From NCBI GenBank assembly GCA_963803735.1, contig CAWDNV010000010.1:868001-932000 (forward strand): a stretch of 64,000 nucleotides of DNA, written 5' to 3'. A program made the translations under genes and the position numbers. Position 1 is the first letter of the stretch. Each line of letters begins with the position of its first letter. Shown one piece after another: positions 17,570 to 26,063 of the stretch. The stretch comes from Palsa-189 sp963803735 (GTDB lineage Bacteria; Acidobacteriota; Terriglobia; Acidiferrales; UBA7541). The notes below the pieces were generated by a model. It made no database searches and was not told the origin of the DNA. It worked only from the letters and a program-made list of their open reading frames with translations.

Positions 17570-18460
17570 CTATTTTTTGCGGAAGAGGAAGTCGCGGACG
17601 TCCGGCCAGAATTCCTTGGCGATGTTGTTCAGGGCGGCGGATTCTATCTGCGCTCCCCAATTGACCGCCGTTTGATGCGCGCCGCGCTCCTGTGGCGGGT
17701 AATAGGCGTTGGCCAATCCTGCTTCCAGCGCATTGCCCCCAACTTCAGACCAGTTGAAAGTCGATCGCCCCGAATCGTTTTTGGTGATTACCACGCGGGA
17801 AAGAGCATAGTACGTACGGCGGAAAAAGCCTCCGTGGCCCAGCGTGTAGTAGCGGGGGTCTTCGTGAGTTATCCAGGGAACGATGGCTTCCGTGAAGTAA
17901 GTTCCCGAAACGCCGTCCACAAACGTGTGCCAGTAATAGCGCCCGTAGCCCGCGGCTCCCTGTCCGAACTCCGGATAGTTCTTCAAGGCAAACTCCTGGC
18001 CAGCCAAGATTCCCGTCCAAATGAATGACGAATAATCGAAGCTGTCCTCCGTCGCGAGCCAAAACTTGCCCTTCGTTGTAAGGCGTGGCAACTGCGTATT
18101 GGCGCTCACGGCCCCAAAGTTGGGGACAACGCCCATGATGCGGTTGGTCTGCCTGCCTTCCTGTTCGTCCTGGGGTTTCAAGGCGCAGGGGTCGTCGGAA
18201 GCTTCGACTGATTTCTTCTCGTCGCCCGCTTTGCCCGATTGCGAGTCCGCTTGGGACGACGAAGCCGAGGTATTTCCAGTTTGTTTGCACGCATCGTCGC
18301 CGCGCTTAGTGTCGGACTTATTCGGGGCCGGCGCTTGTGCGCATAGCGCGGCAGCCGAGAAAAGCGAAAACAGAAGCAGGGCGATTGCAGTTACAGCCCG
18401 GCCGCCGAGCGCCGTATAACTTCGTGGGGCGATGCCGTCATGTCTGGCAGGCAATCTCAT
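17570..18460 (-). CDS. Secreted or outer-membrane protein of unknown function
   Basis: About 296 residues. A hydrophobic signal (AVTAIALLLFSLFSAAALCAQ) is followed by a Ser/Asp/Lys-rich low-complexity stretch and a conserved-looking domain beginning NRIMGVVPNFGAVS, with TFVDGVSGTYFTEAIVPWITHEDPRYY and NWSEVGGNALEAGLANAYYPPQERG. The 'NRI.G..PNF..V' opening is familiar in acidobacterial exported proteins without assigned function. The start is ambiguous: ATG 18460 (AGAGG upstream) or ATG 18490. Confidence 0.6.
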   Translation of the reverse strand: MRLPARHDGIAPRSYTALGGRAVTAIALLLFSLFSAAALCAQAPAPNKSDTKRGDDACKQTGNTSASSSQADSQSGKAGDEKKSVEASDDPCALKPQDEQEGRQTNRIMGVVPNFGAVSANTQLPRLTTKGKFWLATEDSFDYSSFIWTGILAGQEFALKNYPEFGQGAAGYGRYYWHTFVDGVSGTYFTEAIVPWITHEDPRYYTLGHGGFFRRTYYALSRVVITKNDSGRSTFNWSEVGGNALEAGLANAYYPPQERGAHQTAVNWGAQIESAALNNIAKEFWPDVRDFLFRKK

Positions 18461-18849
18461 AGCTCGGAAGCCTCTTTCCAGTGATCCCATAGTTGTCGGA
18501 TGTGCATCCAGTCCGCGTTAAGTGAGATTAGAAAGCGGTCAATAGGGATGCATCGTCAGGCGTACGACCCTCGTGAGAATAGCTCTCTAGCCGCAGCCAG
18601 GCGTAGCTAAGGTCAAATTAAGGCTGGCGAACCATTTTCGCACGCCGTACGCGCAAATGGCACGCCGGATTAGAAAGAAATCGGCATGTCCGAAAATGGA
18701 CAGCCCTGAAATTGCAGTTACGGATAGCGCCGTTATCGGGAGTTGGAGATCCATCGACCACGTATTACTCATAGGAATAGTACAATTTCCGGCAGGACTC
18801 TTCCGCATAACCTGCATTCATAGGACTGCCACTACAGGAGCGGTAACCG
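18461..18849. other. Intergenic region without recognised features
   Basis: Short overlapping reading frames on both strands show no family features. I see no repeat-family copy here. It should contain the divergent promoters of the two flanking genes. Confidence 0.4.
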
Positions 18850-19206
18850 ATGTCTGTGTCTGATGGTCTCTTTGTGATGTTTTTCTTTTCAGCGATAGGC
18901 TCGATCATCGCGGCTTGGTGGCAATTCGCAAGTACTAATCCGACACTAACTTCAAGCCGGGAAGTGAACACTTTTATTGGGCTACTAGCGAACTCGGTCG
19001 TGTTGGTCTTTCCTGTGATTTATGCTTTTTCGCTTCCTTTACAGAGAATGATCCCGTGGGAATATGTCCTGTTTGGTTCCTGGGGCCTTTCTGCACTTAC
19101 TGTAGTCGTGAGTTCCTTTGGGCTAAAGAAAGCTCGATTTCCTCTGATCTTAGGTGCTCTATCAATTGTAGTTTTCTTAATGATGATCCCATCGGGTGTG
19201 CTTTGA
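18850..19206 (+). CDS. Small membrane protein
   Basis: 118 residues with about four hydrophobic segments (LFVMFFFSAIGSIIAAWW, FIGLLANSVVLVFPVIYAF, YVLFGSWGLSALTVVVS, FPLILGALSIVVFLMMIP). ACAGGAG lies upstream of the ATG. Codon use and GC content look lower than in the neighbours. No family is recognised. Confidence 0.55.
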   Translation: MSVSDGLFVMFFFSAIGSIIAAWWQFASTNPTLTSSREVNTFIGLLANSVVLVFPVIYAFSLPLQRMIPWEYVLFGSWGLSALTVVVSSFGLKKARFPLILGALSIVVFLMMIPSGVL

Positions 19207-19336
19207 TTTAAAGCTTCCCGGAAAATTGACAAATACCAAGCTCGGTAGGGTACTGCGTAGGCTTATTAAGCCCGGAAAATAGAGGAGAGTCCCTCGGCTC
19301 GCGCATCTCACTCAGGATGACGACCCTGATCGGGCG

Positions 19337-19411
19337 TCATTTGCCAAGGATGTGGCGGGCGATCACCGGGCACTGGATATCGCTCGTTCCTTCGCCGATG
19401 GTACGTCCGAG
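19337..19411 (-). pseudogene. Remnant of an acyl-CoA dehydrogenase 3' end
   Basis: On the minus strand this reads LGRTIGEGTSDIQCPVIARH followed by ILGK and a stop, nearly the same as the terminal residues of the intact gene at 21136-22296 (CTIGEGTSEIQRLVIARH then ILGK). Similarity continues past the stop codon to about 19281, matching 21081-21135 (AGGAGAG...CTCAGGA.GACGACCCTGATCG). Nothing else of the gene remains to the right. Confidence 0.75.
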
Positions 19412-19535
19412 TCTCGAAGAACAGGCGGCGAAAAACAATTCACCCGGAAACAGCCGAGGTGTATAAGTGAGCTAAGGGCTCGCTTATTCGTTTCTCAATT
19501 GCATTATGCCTAGGAAGTGCTATTGGAGGTGGTGG

Positions 19536-21035
19536 ATGGCGCCGAGGGGCCTTTTTGTTGGTTTGACAGCCGTCGGGCTAGCGTTGGGCGCTGCTGGTTG
19601 GGCGGCAAGACCTCTTCGCGCCGCAGGAACCGCGGACGACGCTGCGATAAGCGACACGACTCCGACGTTCTACAAAGACGTGCTGCCCATCGTTCAGGCG
19701 CACTGCCAGAGTTGCCACAGGCCGGGGCAAATTGGGCCGTTTTCCCTGCTCGACTATCAGAGCGCGCGTCCCTGGGCCAAAGCCATCAAGAGCGACGTCG
19801 CCACAAAGAAAATGCCGCCTTGGTTCGCCAATCCCGAATATGGGCATTTTGATAACGATCGTTCTCTAAAGCAGGCGGAGATTGACTCGATCGTCGCCTG
19901 GGTCAATGGCGACGCACCGGCGGGCGATCCAACGAGTGCGCCGCTACCTGTGCAATGGCCCGAAGGCGGTTGGAACATCCAGCCGGATGTGACGGTCGAT
20001 CTCCCGCCCTATCCGGTTCCCGCCACCGGTGTTAAAGAATGGGAGCAAATCGCCATTCCCGCGCCATTCAAAGAAGATACCTGGGTCACCTCCGTAGAGA
20101 TTCGTCCAGGCGCTACCGCGGTGGTGCATCACCTGTGCTTTGATTTCGCCAAGCACAAGCCCACTACGCCGTACAACGTGTATGAGTGGGTAGAAGTCCC
20201 CAGAGATGACAACGGAGTTGCGAAGACTCACGACGGAACCACGCCGCCGAAAGAAGGCACCGTGGTCTCGCGGCCTGTGGGCAGCACCGTGGAGACGCGG
20301 CGCGAGGGCCGGCCCGATGTTCGCGGCGGCAATGAATTTTGTTACCTGCCTGGGTTGGCGTTTGAGGATTACCGTCCGCTCCACGCCGGCGTATTTGTGC
20401 CGGCCGGATCAGACATCCTCGTGAGCGTTCACTACACCACGAATGGCACCGCCGTGATCGATCGCAGCAGGATCGGCATAACCGTCGCGAAGGAACCTCC
20501 ACCGAGGATTTTCGTCTCTCAGGGCGGCGGCGGTGAGGGCGAGGTTGCAGCCGCCAGCACGCAAACGGATAACTCGATTTTGAAGCGGCAACAGGCCAAT
20601 GAGAAGCTGGCGATCCCGCCTTTCGATGCCAGCTATTTGGGTCCTCCGGCGGACATCACGTTCAAGAGGGATATCGAACTCGTTTGGTTCCGGCCGCACG
20701 CACACGTGCGCGGAAAGAGTGCCCGATATACCCTGATCTATCCGGATGGCCGGGAAGAGATCGTCCTCGACGTCCCCCATTACGATTTCAATTGGCAGCT
20801 CACCTACCGAACGTCGCTGAAGATACCGAAAGGTTCCCGCATGCACGTTCAGTTTACCTACGACAATTCGACGAGCAATAAATACAACCCCGACCAGAGC
20901 AAGTGGGTGTTTTACGGCGGGCAGAGTTGGGAAGAGATGGGCACCCCCAACATGGGCTTCGTCACCGATCGAAGGGCGCATGACGAAGACATTGAAACGC
21001 AGCCTTCTGACCAGACTGACTTAATCCAGCGGTGA
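19536..21035 (+). CDS. Exported cytochrome c / copper monooxygenase-like protein
   Basis: About 499 residues. A signal peptide (GLFVGLTAVGLALGAAGW) is followed by a c-type cytochrome module with one haem motif, VQAHCQSCHRPGQIGPFSL, and MPPWFAN as the likely axial-ligand region. A larger C-terminal region resembles ascorbate-type copper monooxygenases: VVHHLCFDF, a histidine in LVSVHYTTNGT, and WFRPHAHVRGKS supply candidate copper ligands. An oxidoreductase at the cell surface is plausible; the substrate is unknown. GGAGG immediately precedes ATG 19536, so I prefer it to ATG 19506. The gene sits between the acyl-CoA dehydrogenase gene and that gene's duplicated 3' scrap. Confidence 0.75.
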   Translation: MAPRGLFVGLTAVGLALGAAGWAARPLRAAGTADDAAISDTTPTFYKDVLPIVQAHCQSCHRPGQIGPFSLLDYQSARPWAKAIKSDVATKKMPPWFANPEYGHFDNDRSLKQAEIDSIVAWVNGDAPAGDPTSAPLPVQWPEGGWNIQPDVTVDLPPYPVPATGVKEWEQIAIPAPFKEDTWVTSVEIRPGATAVVHHLCFDFAKHKPTTPYNVYEWVEVPRDDNGVAKTHDGTTPPKEGTVVSRPVGSTVETRREGRPDVRGGNEFCYLPGLAFEDYRPLHAGVFVPAGSDILVSVHYTTNGTAVIDRSRIGITVAKEPPPRIFVSQGGGGEGEVAAASTQTDNSILKRQQANEKLAIPPFDASYLGPPADITFKRDIELVWFRPHAHVRGKSARYTLIYPDGREEIVLDVPHYDFNWQLTYRTSLKIPKGSRMHVQFTYDNSTSNKYNPDQSKWVFYGGQSWEEMGTPNMGFVTDRRAHDEDIETQPSDQTDLIQR

Positions 21036-21135
21036 TGCCGCGCGAAATCGCGCGCTCTGTGTACGTTGTAAACACGAACTAGGAGAGATCTTTCGCTCAC
21101 GATGTTCGCTCAGGAGGACGACCCTGATCGAGCCG

Positions 21136-22296
21136 TCATTTGCCGAGGATATGGCGGGCGATGACCAGACGCTGGATTTCGCTGGTGCCTTCGCCGATGG
21201 TGCAGAGCTTGACGTCGCGGTAAAACTTCTCCGCCGGATAATCCTTGATGAAGCCGTAGCCGCCGAAGACCTGCACGGCTTCGTTGGCCACGCGCACGGC
21301 GGCTTCGCTGGCGTAGAGCTTGGCCATGCTGGATTCCCGCGTGAAGCGAATGCCGCCGCCGTTGGCATTCGATTTATCCGCGAGCCACGCGGCGTGATAG
21401 ACGAGCATCTGCGCGGCGGAAATTTCCGTGACCATATCGGCCAGCTTGAACTGAATGCCCTCGAATTCGCTGATAGGCTTGCCGAACTGCTTGCGCTCCT
21501 GCGCGTATTTTGTGGCCGCGCCGGCTGCGCCCTGCGCCATTCCCAGCGCTAGCGCGGCGATGGAGATGCGCCCGCCATCCAGCACCTGCAGGCTATTTAC
21601 GAAGCCGTCGCCCTGCTTGCCCAGCAGATTTTCCTCGGGCACGCGGCAGTCGCTGAAAACAACTTCAGACGTGTCGCTCGCGCGCATGCCCAGCTTGTTT
21701 TCTTTTTTGCCGGGACGAAAACCGGGCGTGCCCTTTTCCACGATGAACGCGGAGATGCCATGGCGGCCCTTTTCGCGGTCCGTCGAGGCCATGGCCACGC
21801 AGACATCGGCGTAGTGGCCATTAGTGGTGAAGGTTTTCGCGCCATTCAGCACCCAGCAGCCGCCCTGGCGCGTGGCCACGGTGCGCGTGCCGCCGGCATC
21901 GGAGCCGGCTTCGGGTTCGGTGAGCGACCAGCAGCCCAGCTTTTTCCCTTGCGCCAGCGGCACCACATATTTTTGCCGCTGCGCTTCGGTGCCAAATTTG
22001 TAGATGTGGTTGGTGCAGAGCGAATTATGCGCCGCCACAATCAGGGCGATCGAGCCATCCACGCGCGCGAGCTCTTCGATGGCGATGGCGTATTCGATAT
22101 AGCCGAGCCCGGCGCCGCCGTATTTTTCCGGGAAGATGATGCCCAGCAGGCCGAGTTCGGCGAGCTTGGGAATCAATTCGGCGGGAAAGCGCGAGGCCTC
22201 GTCCCATTCCATGACGTGCGGCGCGATTTCCGACTGTGCGAAATCGCGTACGGTGCGCTGGAGTTGCTGCTGTTCGTCGGTGAGCGAGAAGTCCAC
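21136..22296 (-). CDS. Acyl-CoA dehydrogenase
   Basis: A 386-residue FAD-dependent dehydrogenase forming the 2,3-double bond of acyl-CoA. Residues 1-120 form the N-terminal helical domain (FSLTDEQQQLQRTVRDFA). CWSLTEPEAGSDAGG is signature 1, and the C-terminal FGGYGFIKDYPAEKFYRDVKLCTIGEGTSEIQ holds the catalytic glutamate and signature 2. The length is that of short/branched-chain enzymes, but chain-length preference is not readable. Translation begins at GTG 22296 (MDFSLTDEQ). A duplicated scrap of its 3' end lies 1.8 kb to the left. Confidence 0.9.
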   Translation of the reverse strand: MDFSLTDEQQQLQRTVRDFAQSEIAPHVMEWDEASRFPAELIPKLAELGLLGIIFPEKYGGAGLGYIEYAIAIEELARVDGSIALIVAAHNSLCTNHIYKFGTEAQRQKYVVPLAQGKKLGCWSLTEPEAGSDAGGTRTVATRQGGCWVLNGAKTFTTNGHYADVCVAMASTDREKGRHGISAFIVEKGTPGFRPGKKENKLGMRASDTSEVVFSDCRVPEENLLGKQGDGFVNSLQVLDGGRISIAALALGMAQGAAGAATKYAQERKQFGKPISEFEGIQFKLADMVTEISAAQMLVYHAAWLADKSNANGGGIRFTRESSMAKLYASEAAVRVANEAVQVFGGYGFIKDYPAEKFYRDVKLCTIGEGTSEIQRLVIARHILGK

Positions 22297-22445
22297 GCGG
22301 GTTCGGCCTCAGGAGAAGCCTTTGGGTATGCACATCTAGTTTCACATGGTTGGATGCGCTAAGCGAGGCGCGCGGACGAGAGGTGTGTCGTAACGTGGAT
22401 TTTGCCGGTTCGCATCGCTGACACAGGTCGAACCGTCGAGATGAT

Positions 22446-22913
22446 TTAAGCGTCTCCTCCGGTTCCCCTTCCACCCAATGACCGTCCTAACTGTGGCTCA
22501 TAGTATTGGTCTAGGAATTCCTCTTCTGCGCATCGGCTGGAAAAGCGGCTCCTTGTAAGCCCCTTCGCGTAAGGGATTTCAACCTTCTCTGCTGCCTTCA
22601 CCCACACAGTAATCTCCTTACCGTTGGCTACCTCTAGCCACTTTCGGCAGTCATCCTTTTCATTATCCCTAAGCTTCTTACCAGGCTCGAATATCCCGAC
22701 AATGCCTCGCCATCGCCTCTTTAGACTGCCACCGGCTTGGCCTACCTTGAGGGCATGGCTTTTTTCGAGGGGATTGCTGGCTTCAGAAGGTAGGGCCACA
22801 TAGACAACGTCGCGCGTCGACGCCTCAGAGTTCTCTTCCGTTATACAAGCAGGTTGGCCAATGCGAATTTTCAGACCGAGTTTGAAACCCAATTCCTCAG
22901 GATGTTTGAGCAT
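22446..22913 (-). CDS. GIY-YIG-like protein of unknown role
   Basis: 155 residues. DVVYVALPSEA, HALKVGQAGGSLKRRWRGIVG and a late glutamate in AEEEFLDQYYEPQLGRSLGG are arranged like the GIY...(Y/K)VG-x-(T/A)..R..E core of GIY-YIG nuclease domains. The assignment is from motif spacing only. Base composition is visibly lower in GC than in the neighbours, suggesting acquisition. No restriction, intron or repair partner is adjacent. Confidence 0.5.
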   Translation of the reverse strand: MLKHPEELGFKLGLKIRIGQPACITEENSEASTRDVVYVALPSEASNPLEKSHALKVGQAGGSLKRRWRGIVGIFEPGKKLRDNEKDDCRKWLEVANGKEITVWVKAAEKVEIPYAKGLTRSRFSSRCAEEEFLDQYYEPQLGRSLGGRGTGGDA

Positions 22914-22954
22914 CTTGCGCCTCGTCTCATAGTTTTATGTTTCAGATGGGACAA

Positions 22955-22992
22955 TAGCGAAAGGCAGATTCCTAGCTTCGCTCGGAATGACA
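22955..22992. repeat. Short family B repeat copy
   Basis: AGCGAAAGGCAGATTCCTAG followed by CTTCGCTCGGAATGACAA. It lies just beyond the 3' end of the threonine aldolase gene. Confidence 0.5.
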
Positions 22993-23004
22993 ACTCCTCC
23001 GACA

Positions 23005-24096
23005 CTAAACGGCGAGGAGGGCGCGGAATTCGACGAGCGCGCGGTCGATGGCGGCGCGATTGACATCGACGTGCGTGAGCATGCGGATATCGTACTTCCC
23101 CGTCGGATTAGCAAGCACATTGCGCTTAGCGAGCGCCGCGGAAATCTCCGCGGCGGTTCGGCCTGTGCCCCGCACATCAAAGATGATGATGTTTGTCTGC
23201 ACCTTGCGCAGATCGACTTTGATCCCAGGCAGTTGGGCGAGCGCTTCGGCAAGATAGCGCGCGTTCGCGTGATCTTCGTGCAATCGCGACGGCGATTTTT
23301 CCAGCGCGATTAGACCTGCCGCGCCCAGAACACCCACCTGCCGCATGCCGCCGCCGAAAAGCTTGCGATAGACGCGCGCTTTCTCGATGAACTCGCGCGA
23401 GCCGACGAGCATGGAGCCCACCGGCGCGCCGAGTCCTTTCGAGAGGCAAAACATGACGGAATCGAACTTGCGCGTAATCTCGGCCACACTGCGGCCGAGA
23501 TAGACGGCGGCGTTGAAGATGCGCGCGCCGTCGAGATGCACGCGCAGGCCCGCATCGTGGGCGCGGTCGCAGATTTCGTCGCTCACTTCGGGCGGATAGA
23601 CGGTGCCGCCGGCCATGTTGTGCGAGCTTTCCAAGCTGACGAGCGCGGTCTGCGCTCGATAGTAGACCTTGGGACGAATCAGCGGCTCGATGATGTCCCA
23701 GCTGAGGATGCCGTCCTCAACGTAAGTCGTGCGCGGCATGCAGCCGGCGATGGCGGTGATCGAATCCATTTCGAATTGATGGATGTGCCCGCGCTCTTCG
23801 ATGATCACTTCGTCGCCGTGATGGGTCCAGGTTTTTACGGCAATCAGATTGCCCATCGATCCCGAGGGCACAAAGATCGAAGCTTCGCGCCCGAAGATTT
23901 CCGCGGCCCGCGCCTGCAGCGTGTTGATAGTGGGATCTTCGGCGTAGACGTCGTCGCCCACCGGGGCTTCGGCCATGGCGCGGCGCATTTCCGGCGAGGG
24001 CCGCGTGACGGTGTCGCTGCGTAGGTCGATTGCCGTTGTGCTGGCGGGCTGCTTTTCGGGCTCGGAGATGGTTTGCGTCGCCGAAACTGGATTCAT
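23005..24096 (-). CDS. ltaE: Low-specificity L-threonine aldolase
   Basis: A 363-residue PLP-dependent fold-type I enzyme that cleaves threonine or allo-threonine to glycine and acetaldehyde. Landmarks are DLRSDTVTRPSPEMRRAM, VPSGSMGNLIA, the pocket VHLDGARIFNA and the Schiff-base lysine in CLSKGLGAPVGSM, followed by RKLFGGGMRQVGVL. A GGGAG sequence precedes the ATG at 24096. Length and motifs are normal; stereospecificity cannot be stated. Confidence 0.9.
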   Translation of the reverse strand: MNPVSATQTISEPEKQPASTTAIDLRSDTVTRPSPEMRRAMAEAPVGDDVYAEDPTINTLQARAAEIFGREASIFVPSGSMGNLIAVKTWTHHGDEVIIEERGHIHQFEMDSITAIAGCMPRTTYVEDGILSWDIIEPLIRPKVYYRAQTALVSLESSHNMAGGTVYPPEVSDEICDRAHDAGLRVHLDGARIFNAAVYLGRSVAEITRKFDSVMFCLSKGLGAPVGSMLVGSREFIEKARVYRKLFGGGMRQVGVLGAAGLIALEKSPSRLHEDHANARYLAEALAQLPGIKVDLRKVQTNIIIFDVRGTGRTAAEISAALAKRNVLANPTGKYDIRMLTHVDVNRAAIDRALVEFRALLAV

Positions 24097-24459
24097 TACG
24101 GGCTCCCTTTATAACGTGGTTGCATTATCTCGTGGCAGGCTTCGGCCCGGCAAGGCAGAACGGCTGCCGGTAGTGGGCTGTTTTGAGTTAGGAGGGAGGG
24201 GCGGGAATGCCACATTTCAGTTCTCGATTTCTCGGGTCTCTTTTTCGATGGATACCGTCTTTATGCTTCTCCAAACAAAAGCAACAAATCTCCCACTGCC
24301 GCAAAGGTTTTGGTTCTTGCCAGCTAGAATATTTCCCGTGGGGCCAGCGTTTCCGGAAGCACCTTAGGCACATACTGTGACGCCACTTTCCTGCGCTCAT
24401 GCGACCGCTCTCTCTGCCCCACCGGACGCTACAAGACCAGCCTGCGGCTCCTACCGTGC
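24097..24459. other. Intergenic region without recognised gene
   Basis: A 103-codon frame on the minus strand is rich in Trp, Arg and Cys, lacks a start context and looks like chance. Nothing else is visible. Confidence 0.4.
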
Positions 24460-25275
24460 TCACTTCTCGAAGGACAGGAACGCGGCGTTGTCTTCGCAAA
24501 CCTGCTCCATCAGGCTCCAGTCGGGATGCAGCCGGAAGAACATGCTCGAAGTGAACGGCTTCGCGTACGCGACCGGATCCTCGATGGTGAAATCGATCTG
24601 CAATCGGTCAGCCGCAATGCGGTGCAAGCGCTCGGTGACGTGAAGCTGATCAGAATGCGGATGCCCGGCTCGGTCGAGCCAGGTCTTGTCATTAAATCCC
24701 ACTGAATCGATGACGAACGTGTCGCCGTCCCAATGCCCAATCGAATCGCCCATGTACGTAGGCGTGGCGTCGGCGGGATGCTGCCGGCCATCGGTGTAGA
24801 TATGCCGCACAATGTGATCGTATTCAAAGAGCATGATCAGCTCTTTCGGCGTCTGCACGATCTGCATCGGAAATGGATGCAGATAAATCCGCGGCACGCC
24901 CGGCGGATAACACTGGAATGCGGGATCGTTGGTTTGCGCGACCAGTACCCCGCGCTTTCCAAAGGCAGGCTTGGTTTTGTCGAACCTCTCTTTAGCCCAC
25001 GCGGTCATCGGCGGTTCGTCCTTGCCGAATTGAGAAACGTAGACTTCGAGGTCCTGTTGCGACGCGCCTGGGGGAAAGGCCATGTTCCAGACGCCAGCAA
25101 GATCGCGTGCGTCATAATTCGCAGGCACGGCGGGCGCTTTCGCCGCCGACGATTGCGCCGTCGTGGCTTTCGGAGTAGCAGCGCTCCCACCACCGTTTTG
25201 TTGCGCCAGCGCAGCGCAGGAAAACGCTAAAGCAAAACCAAGAACGAGCGAAAAGGTTTTTATACGGGCCGACAT
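24460..25275 (-). CDS. Secreted protein of unknown function
   Basis: 271 residues with signal peptide TFSLVLGFALAFSCAALAQQ and an Ala/Thr-rich linker. The domain that follows contains DLAGVWNMAFPPG, AFQCYPPGVPRIYLHPFPMQIVQ, EYDHIVRHIYTDGRQHP, GDSIGHWDGDTFVIDSVGFND and HVTERLHRI. The order 'P.G.PR....P..I.Q.....ll.E.....R.Iy.DGR.HP...p...G.SiG.W.GDtlvv' is very common in acidobacterial exported proteins and often lies near DUF6152 genes; the function is not known to me. GGGAG precedes the ATG. Confidence 0.7.
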   Translation of the reverse strand: MSARIKTFSLVLGFALAFSCAALAQQNGGGSAATPKATTAQSSAAKAPAVPANYDARDLAGVWNMAFPPGASQQDLEVYVSQFGKDEPPMTAWAKERFDKTKPAFGKRGVLVAQTNDPAFQCYPPGVPRIYLHPFPMQIVQTPKELIMLFEYDHIVRHIYTDGRQHPADATPTYMGDSIGHWDGDTFVIDSVGFNDKTWLDRAGHPHSDQLHVTERLHRIAADRLQIDFTIEDPVAYAKPFTSSMFFRLHPDWSLMEQVCEDNAAFLSFEK

Positions 25276-25448
25276 TTAATCTCCCTAAGTTGCTGTCACA
25301 GGATTGTAGCCGAAGATGGCAATGAGCGCAGCCGGTCCCGCGGCCCTCATGTAGGGCCGTGTTTTAGCCCGGCTCGGGACAAGAGGCGGGGCTACAAGTC
25401 GCTGGTTGTCATTTCTGAGGACCGTTTTCGGGGCCCGAGGAAAAGACT

Positions 25449-25676
25449 TCAGTCGCTGTTGCAGGGGTTGGCGCACTTGCAGGCTTCGGGCCTGCAGTAG
25501 GTCTTGCATTTCTGGCTGGCGTATTGATTATTCGGATCGCAATCGTGCTGCGCCCGCTCGCATTCGCACTTGTGAGAATTATCGGAGGCGTTGTCGCAGC
25601 TTTTGGGCTGGCCCGAGTGATCCTGGGGCACGGCGACCGGGAGAGTTAGCAGCGCGGCTAAAAGCAGCATTCGCAT
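25449..25676 (-). CDS. Small cysteine-rich secreted peptide
   Basis: 75 residues. A signal peptide (MRMLLLAALLTLPVAVP) is followed by a mature part of about 57 residues holding nine cysteines (KSCDN, HKCECERAQHDCD, QKCKTYCRPEACKCANPC). GAGGAG lies seven bases before the ATG, so translation is likely. The density and spacing suggest metal binding or disulfide knotting; no family is recognised. It is preceded by a diverged REP. Confidence 0.6.
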   Translation of the reverse strand: MRMLLLAALLTLPVAVPQDHSGQPKSCDNASDNSHKCECERAQHDCDPNNQYASQKCKTYCRPEACKCANPCNSD

Positions 25677-26063
25677 CGTGGATTCTCCTCGTGAGTTTGC
25701 TGGGTGGGTAGCAGTCTCCGTTTGGGCTTTCTTCTTCAGGCTCAGATAAGCATATGAACCTTAGATGCCGCCGTGACGCGGCTGTTGCATCCTGAATCTA
25801 GCTGACATCAGGCCAGCGCTCGCTGCCATTGGGCATTTACCGCAGGGACCCTCACCTCTTCCTGTAGAAATGGCGTACACCCGTACCCCAAATGTGAACA
25901 ACGCTCGGCCGTAACTGTTGGGTTTTGAAACACGCCGCCCGCGCGCTACGAAGTGGCCCGCCGGTTCCCGAATGCGTTCGCCGACGGGATTCAATATATC
26001 GCTTTACGATATACTGTCAACGCCTGGTTCGGCGTTTTTCACGACCTCCCGGGGAACGACAGC
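25677..26063. other. Intergenic region without recognised gene
   Basis: No gene is supported. A small inverted repeat TATATCG/CGATATA occurs at about 25995-26012. It probably carries the promoter of the Cys-rich peptide gene and the 3' end of the kinase transcript. Confidence 0.4.

Noticed and set aside
24188..24499. 103-codon frame rich in Cys and Trp on the minus strand
   Set aside because: Composition is not protein-like, it overlaps the 3' end of the adjacent conserved gene, and it has no ribosome binding site.
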